The position numbers were made by a program, and so were the translations under genes. 64,000 nt of DNA from Symbiodinium natans (Eukaryota > Sar > Dinophyceae > Suessiales > Symbiodiniaceae): assembly GCA_905221605.1 (NCBI GenBank), contig CAJNDS010001112.1, positions 932,472-996,471 of the forward strand, in the 5' to 3' direction. This document shows positions 13,974 to 19,900 of the stretch, piece by piece; the stretch's first letter is position 1, and every line of letters begins with the position of its first letter. Below the pieces are notes generated by a model. It was given only the letters and a program-made list of their open reading frames with translations. It made no database searches and was not told where the DNA came from.

Positions 13974-16900
13974 GGGTTCTTAAGCAAATAGTAAAAAAGA
14001 CACCAAGAACCATGAACATGGCCCAAGTCCGACCATGTCAATGAAAGGAACGCCATGTTGCACTTCTCCCATCTCCCCAGATCTTCCAAGACCCCTGCAT
14101 TTGGGAATATGCCCTAACTCATAGTAATGATCCTTCGTAAAAATTAGGGTGCATATTTTTTGAAATAGGGAATATACCCTTAACTCAGAATCATGATTCT
14201 TAGCATAAAATCGGGTGTATTCCTTAAGGGGCTTTGGAAGATCCAGGTCCAGGTTTTAGCCAAGGCTCCAGTTTGAGAGATTCCAGCCGACGTCAGCAGG
14301 CTCTACGGACTCGTTGGCGTCTTCCAGAACATCTTCGGAAACGTTCTCATCAGAGGCGTTGTAGGCTACCTCGGTGTGCTTCAAGGCCTCACAAGCCCGA
14401 AATCTACGCTCTGGCCGAAAGCTTGCGAGAGCTGCGCATTTACACTGCGCAAGAAGACAAACTCAGGAGGGGGCGTCGCTGTCATTGAAAGACGAGTTGT
14501 CGGGGAGTGGAATGCTCTCCTGCAGGGCCAGATGTGCACATGCATGTTGCGCTGGATATGTTTGACGCGTGGGCTTTTCAAAATGGAAGCGCTTGGGGAT
14601 CCGTGTCGTAAGGTAAAACAGATGCTCTGTAAAAGGAACCTATGTCAATGTCATATATTATGTATCAGGTTAACTTCTTACCACTTGCCGAGGTTACAAG
14701 CAAAAGGAGGTCATCACTGACAGCAACTTCTCGCTCGGGAAGGTGTAGAGTTCGACGGTTGTTTCTCAGAGAAGCTAAAACACAACACATGAATCCGACA
14801 TGATATCCGATGACTCCCTGCCAGGGCACGACGACGACCGCCGAGCCGTTGCCTTACTGCCGATTCCGCCAAAAAATGCGGCTGTCGTGGGGACCAGTTG
14901 CTATAAACCCTAAACCCTAATAGCGCGCCATCATCAGCTCAAGATGCTAGTGGCCACGTCGTCCGAGGCATTCTGCCTCATCCTTCGGTGTGAACCAAAC
15001 TTCGGCTGTTGAGAAGCTGGGGTTGGGTTTTGCTTGTCCAACGAGTCACCCGCGGGCCGAGAGTGTCCTATGCAAGCTTAGGCGGGTTTCGATGCTGCAT
15101 CCTAATTTGCCTTCTAGTTACGACTGCCTTTTTGAGGGTCCTTGCAGCTTTTGTGGACTACCACCTACAACTCCGGCAACTTCATCAGCAAGGGATAGAC
15201 CACCTCCAGAAATTTGGCCAAGGCTCCACTCTGACAGGTTCGTGTCCATTCCATCAAGGTCGACCGACTCATTGACATCATCCAGCCGCCTTACTTCTCC
15301 AATAACCACGAGGAAACAAGTTAAGTAAAATTTATTATTCCTACGAAATAAGGAAACCCAAGAAAAATATAGTTCAGCTCTTGGCTAAGTAAGCTGCTCT
15401 TCAGATGCATTGCCAGCTTCATGAGCCACCGAGGTGTTGTAGGGAACGGCAGGGTCCGGCTGGCGCCAGGCCTGGGAGTTACCCAAAGACTCCAATATCC
15501 CTTAAGTAGACCTTTTGTAATTATAGTAGGATCCCTAATATGATTTAAGGTATAATCCTTAGTTAAGGGACATACCTTGAGTTAATATAGTAGGATCCCT
15601 AATATGATTTAAGGTATATTCCTGAACTAAGTGATATTGGAGTCCTTTGGGCAGTTGCTGCTTGCCAGGCGCACCCCCGTGTCAAGCAACAGCGATGTGG
15701 GGTGGCTTCCCCAAAATTAGGATACAAAAGTCCTCCTGCTGGAGAGTATATGCTACTGCTAGATTTGGGGCTATTTTTTGCAGCAGGTCTCCTCACCACT
15801 GCTTTTCCAAAAACCCGGACCGGCTAAGGAGGGGACATCACTGTCATTGGCAGACGCGTTCTCTGCGACTGCCATGCCCTGCTGCAGGGGTCCCAGTGTC
15901 GCTATCTCCAGGGATCAGGCGAGCCCTAAACCCTAAACCCTAAACCCTAAACCCTAAACCCTAAACCCTAAACCCTAAACGAGCCGTTCCCCAAACCACC
16001 TTTCCTAAAAGCCTCTCTTGCCCAAACCTCGAGCTGCCCACTTTCCAAGTGGCTTCTGGGGTCCTAAGCAGGGCTTATGGCAAACTTAGTTGTCCAGTAC
16101 CTAGGGGTTTTAAAGGTTAACCTTTGGGATTATAAGGGGAATATATTAACCCAAAAAGGTTAAAGGTTACCTACTCTACTACTAAGCAAATGGGTACAGG
16201 CCGACTCGGGAGACATTTTTTTCGTGTGCCTTTGCAGGACCACCCTGCCCTGCTCGTTGCCTGCCAGATGATGACCGAGCCGTTGCCTTGCTTACCAACT
16301 TCAGCTGCGAGGACGAATAAAGACGCCGACGCGACATGGTGCGACCACAGCAAGCGCAAGGACGTCGCTCTGAAAAGCACGGTCTATACCGGTCTACCTA
16401 GCCCTGCAACCAAAAGCACACTGTGCATGTGCCACTGTCATGCCTTAAACTTGCAGCTCAAGCTGCTGGTGTTCTCTGCCTCTGAAGCGTTCTCCTCGGT
16501 CCTGTGCTGCCCCACATCTCTCATATTCAGCATGTCTCCAACACGCCCAAGCTATGCTCAAGGAGCTTTGAATGATTCATCGAAGGACGTGCTGAATGGT
16601 TGGTTTCAAGGACATGCAGGCTACCCGCAAACTGCACTGAACAGATTTCAGACCACCAGCATTTATAGACAAGGTTCCAGTCTGAGAAGTTCCAGCCCAC
16701 GTCATCAAGCTCTGCGGACTCGTTGGCGTCTTCCAGAAATTCTTCGGAAACGTTCTCATCATCAGGGCCGACCGAGGCGTTATCGGCGACGTCGGTGTGC
16801 CTCCAGACCTGATTAAGCCGAAATCTGCGAAATGACAATGTCAACTCCCGTTCTGGCCTGAAGTCTGCGACAGCTGCGCATTGAAACTGTGCAGGAAGAG

Positions 16901-19900
16901 AAACAGAACGTGCTACAGCTCAGGAGGTGGCGTCGCTGCCATTGACAGATGCGTTTTCGCGGAGTGGACTGCTCTCCTTGGCCAGATGTGCACATTCATG
17001 TTGCGCCGGATAGATCTAACGCTTGGGCGTTTCAATAAACAGAGTCCCTGCTTGGGGATCCGTTTCGTAAGGTAAAACGGATGCTCTCTAAAGGGACCCT
17101 ATGTCCATGTCACATGTCAGAACAACCTCCACATGACATCGGCTGACTCCATGCCATGGCACGACGACGACCGCAGAACCGTTGCCTCAGTTACTTTCGA
17201 TTTCCCCAGACTGTGGCTGGGGTGCACGTGGCAGGCGTTTCAGCAACCGCTTGTTGAACCCAGACTCCTGAAGTCAGCTGGGAAAGGCCTTCTACAAACC
17301 TGCACAAATCACGCCCATACCGCACGTCCTCAAGCGACACACAGATAGTACTTCAGCAACCTTAATGCCCTACCCTAAGAACCCAAAACCTTTTAAGGTA
17401 ACCTCAACAATCAGCCGCTGCCCTGCGGTGGTCGAGTCCATATGGTAGGTCGTGCAGTACATGCTTCAAATTGTCAGCTATTTGGAGGTTCACAGGTACG
17501 TACAAGTAGGGCTATAAGACCCGAAGTGAGGTTATGACCATAATTACCCTTACTGCCCTACTTACAAGCACCCATGAACCTCCGAGTAATGGGCGAGCGG
17601 TCACTCTGAAGACGTACACAAAGAAATAACCATGCCATGATCAGCTCAAGATGCTAGTGGTCACGTCGTCCGAGGCATTCTCCCTCGTCCTTCAGCTTCG
17701 GCTGAACTGCTTCGTCCGCAAGTGTGCGAACCAAACTACCACTGTCGAGAAGCTGCGGTTGCGTTTCTGCGTTTTTGCTTGCGCCAACGAGTCACTACTG
17801 GGACAAGGGTGTCCTATGCAGGCTATATCGGCTCTTTGTGCTCCAGCCCCTGCAGTGATGATGGGCTTCGGACCCTCATGGGGGCCTTTCAGCCCTTGTG
17901 GGCTACCAGCTACAGTCCCTACAACGTCATCAGGCCAAGGCTCTCTGACAGGTTCGTGTCCATGCCCTCAAGCTCGACCGACACATTGACCTTGCCAAGG
18001 CCACCCCGTGTCAACATGCGAAACAGAGTGTCGACACCAGCTGAGGACGGGACATCTCGGACATCGCTGTCATTGGCAGACGCGTTTCCTGCGACGGCCA
18101 CCTGCTCCTGCAGGGTCACACGGTCGCCAGTGCTGCCCGATGCCTCGTTCCACAAACTTTTCCTAATAGCCTTTCTTGCCCAAACCTCAAGCTGCCACTT
18201 TCCAAGTGGCTTCTTGGGGCCTAAGCAGGACTTCATTATGGTAGATGGGCAGAGGCAGACTCAGGAGACCCGCTTGTTTTTTGTCTACTTCTTCAGGACC
18301 ACCCTGCTCGTTGCCTGCCAGATGATGACCGAGCCGTTGCCTTGCTTACCAACTTCAGCTGCGAGGACAAATCATGGTGAGCGCAGGGATTTCGCTCTAA
18401 AAAGCACGGTCTACACCGTTCTACCGAGCCCTGCAACCAAAAACACGCACTGCATGTGCCACGGTCATGCCTTAAACTTGCCATAGCCCAAGCTGCTGGT
18501 GTTCTCTGCCTCTGAAGCGTTCTCCTCGGTCCTGTGCTGCCCCACATCTGTCATATTTAGCATGTCTCCAACACGCCCAAGCTATGCTCAAGGAGTTTGG
18601 AATGATTCATTGAAGGGTGTGCTGCCTGGTCTTTCCAGAGGCGTGTGAACTGGCTGGTCTTCAAGACATGCAGGCTACAGTGGGAAAGACCCGCAAATGC
18701 ACTGAACAAATTTCAGACCTTCAGCAATTATAGACAAGGTTCCAGTCTGAGAAGTTCCAGCCCACGTCATCGAGCTCCACGGACTCGTTGGCGTCTTCCA
18801 GAAATTCTTCGGAAACGTTCTCATCAGAGGCGTTGTAGGCGACGTCGGTGTGCTTCCAGGCCTGATTGGCCCGAATGAAGTGAAGTCTGCGACAGCTGCG
18901 CATCTAAATTTACACTGTGCAGGAAGAAATACAGAATGTGCAGCAGCTCAGGGGTGGCGTCGCTGTCATTGAAAGACGAGTTTTCGGGGGAGTGGCATGC
19001 CCTGCAGTGCCAAATGTGCACATGCATGTTGCGCCGGATATATCCAACGCGTGGGCGTTTCAAAATCGGAGTTCCTGCTTGGGGATCCGTTTCGTAAGGT
19101 AGACTGATGTACTAAAGGGACCCTGTGTCAATGCCAAATTATATGTCAGAACAACTCCCGCATGATATCCGATGATTCCATGCCAGGGCACGACGACGAC
19201 CGCAGAGCCATTGCCTTAGCTACTTCTGACAGGGCGTCGCTCTGAAAAGCACAAGTCTACCGTGCTACCGAGCCCTGCAACCCGAAACACACACTGCATG
19301 TGCCACGGTCATGCCTTAAACTTGCCATCGCCCAAGCTGCTGGTGTTCACTGCCTCTGAAGCGTTCTGACCAGTCCTGTGGTGTTCTCTCACATCTCTCA
19401 CATGCTCTCACACGAGCCATTGAACCATGTCTCCAACACGTCCAAGCTATGCTCAAGGAGTCTTGAATGATTCATTGAAAGATGTGCTGACTGGTCTTTC
19501 CAGAGGCGCGACATGCAGGCCACAGTGGGAAGACCCGTAACTGCACTGAACAAAAAAGTTTCATCTCACCAGCATTTATAGACAAGGTTCCAGTCTGAAA
19601 AGTTCCAGCCCACGACATCAATCTCAGCGGACTCGTTGGCATCTTCCAGAACATCTTCGGAAACGTTCTCATCATCAGGGCCGGTCGAGGCGTTGTAGGC
19701 GACGTCGGTGTGCTTCCAGACCTGATTAAGCCGAAATCAGCGAAATGACAATGTTATCCCCCGCTCTGGCCTGAAGTCCGCGACAGCTGCGCACACCCTA
19801 AACCCTAAACCCTAAACCCCCAACCCCTAAACCCTATAAACCCTAACCCCTAGACCCTAAACCCTAAAGTGTGCGGGAAGAAAAACTGGACGTCTGAGAA

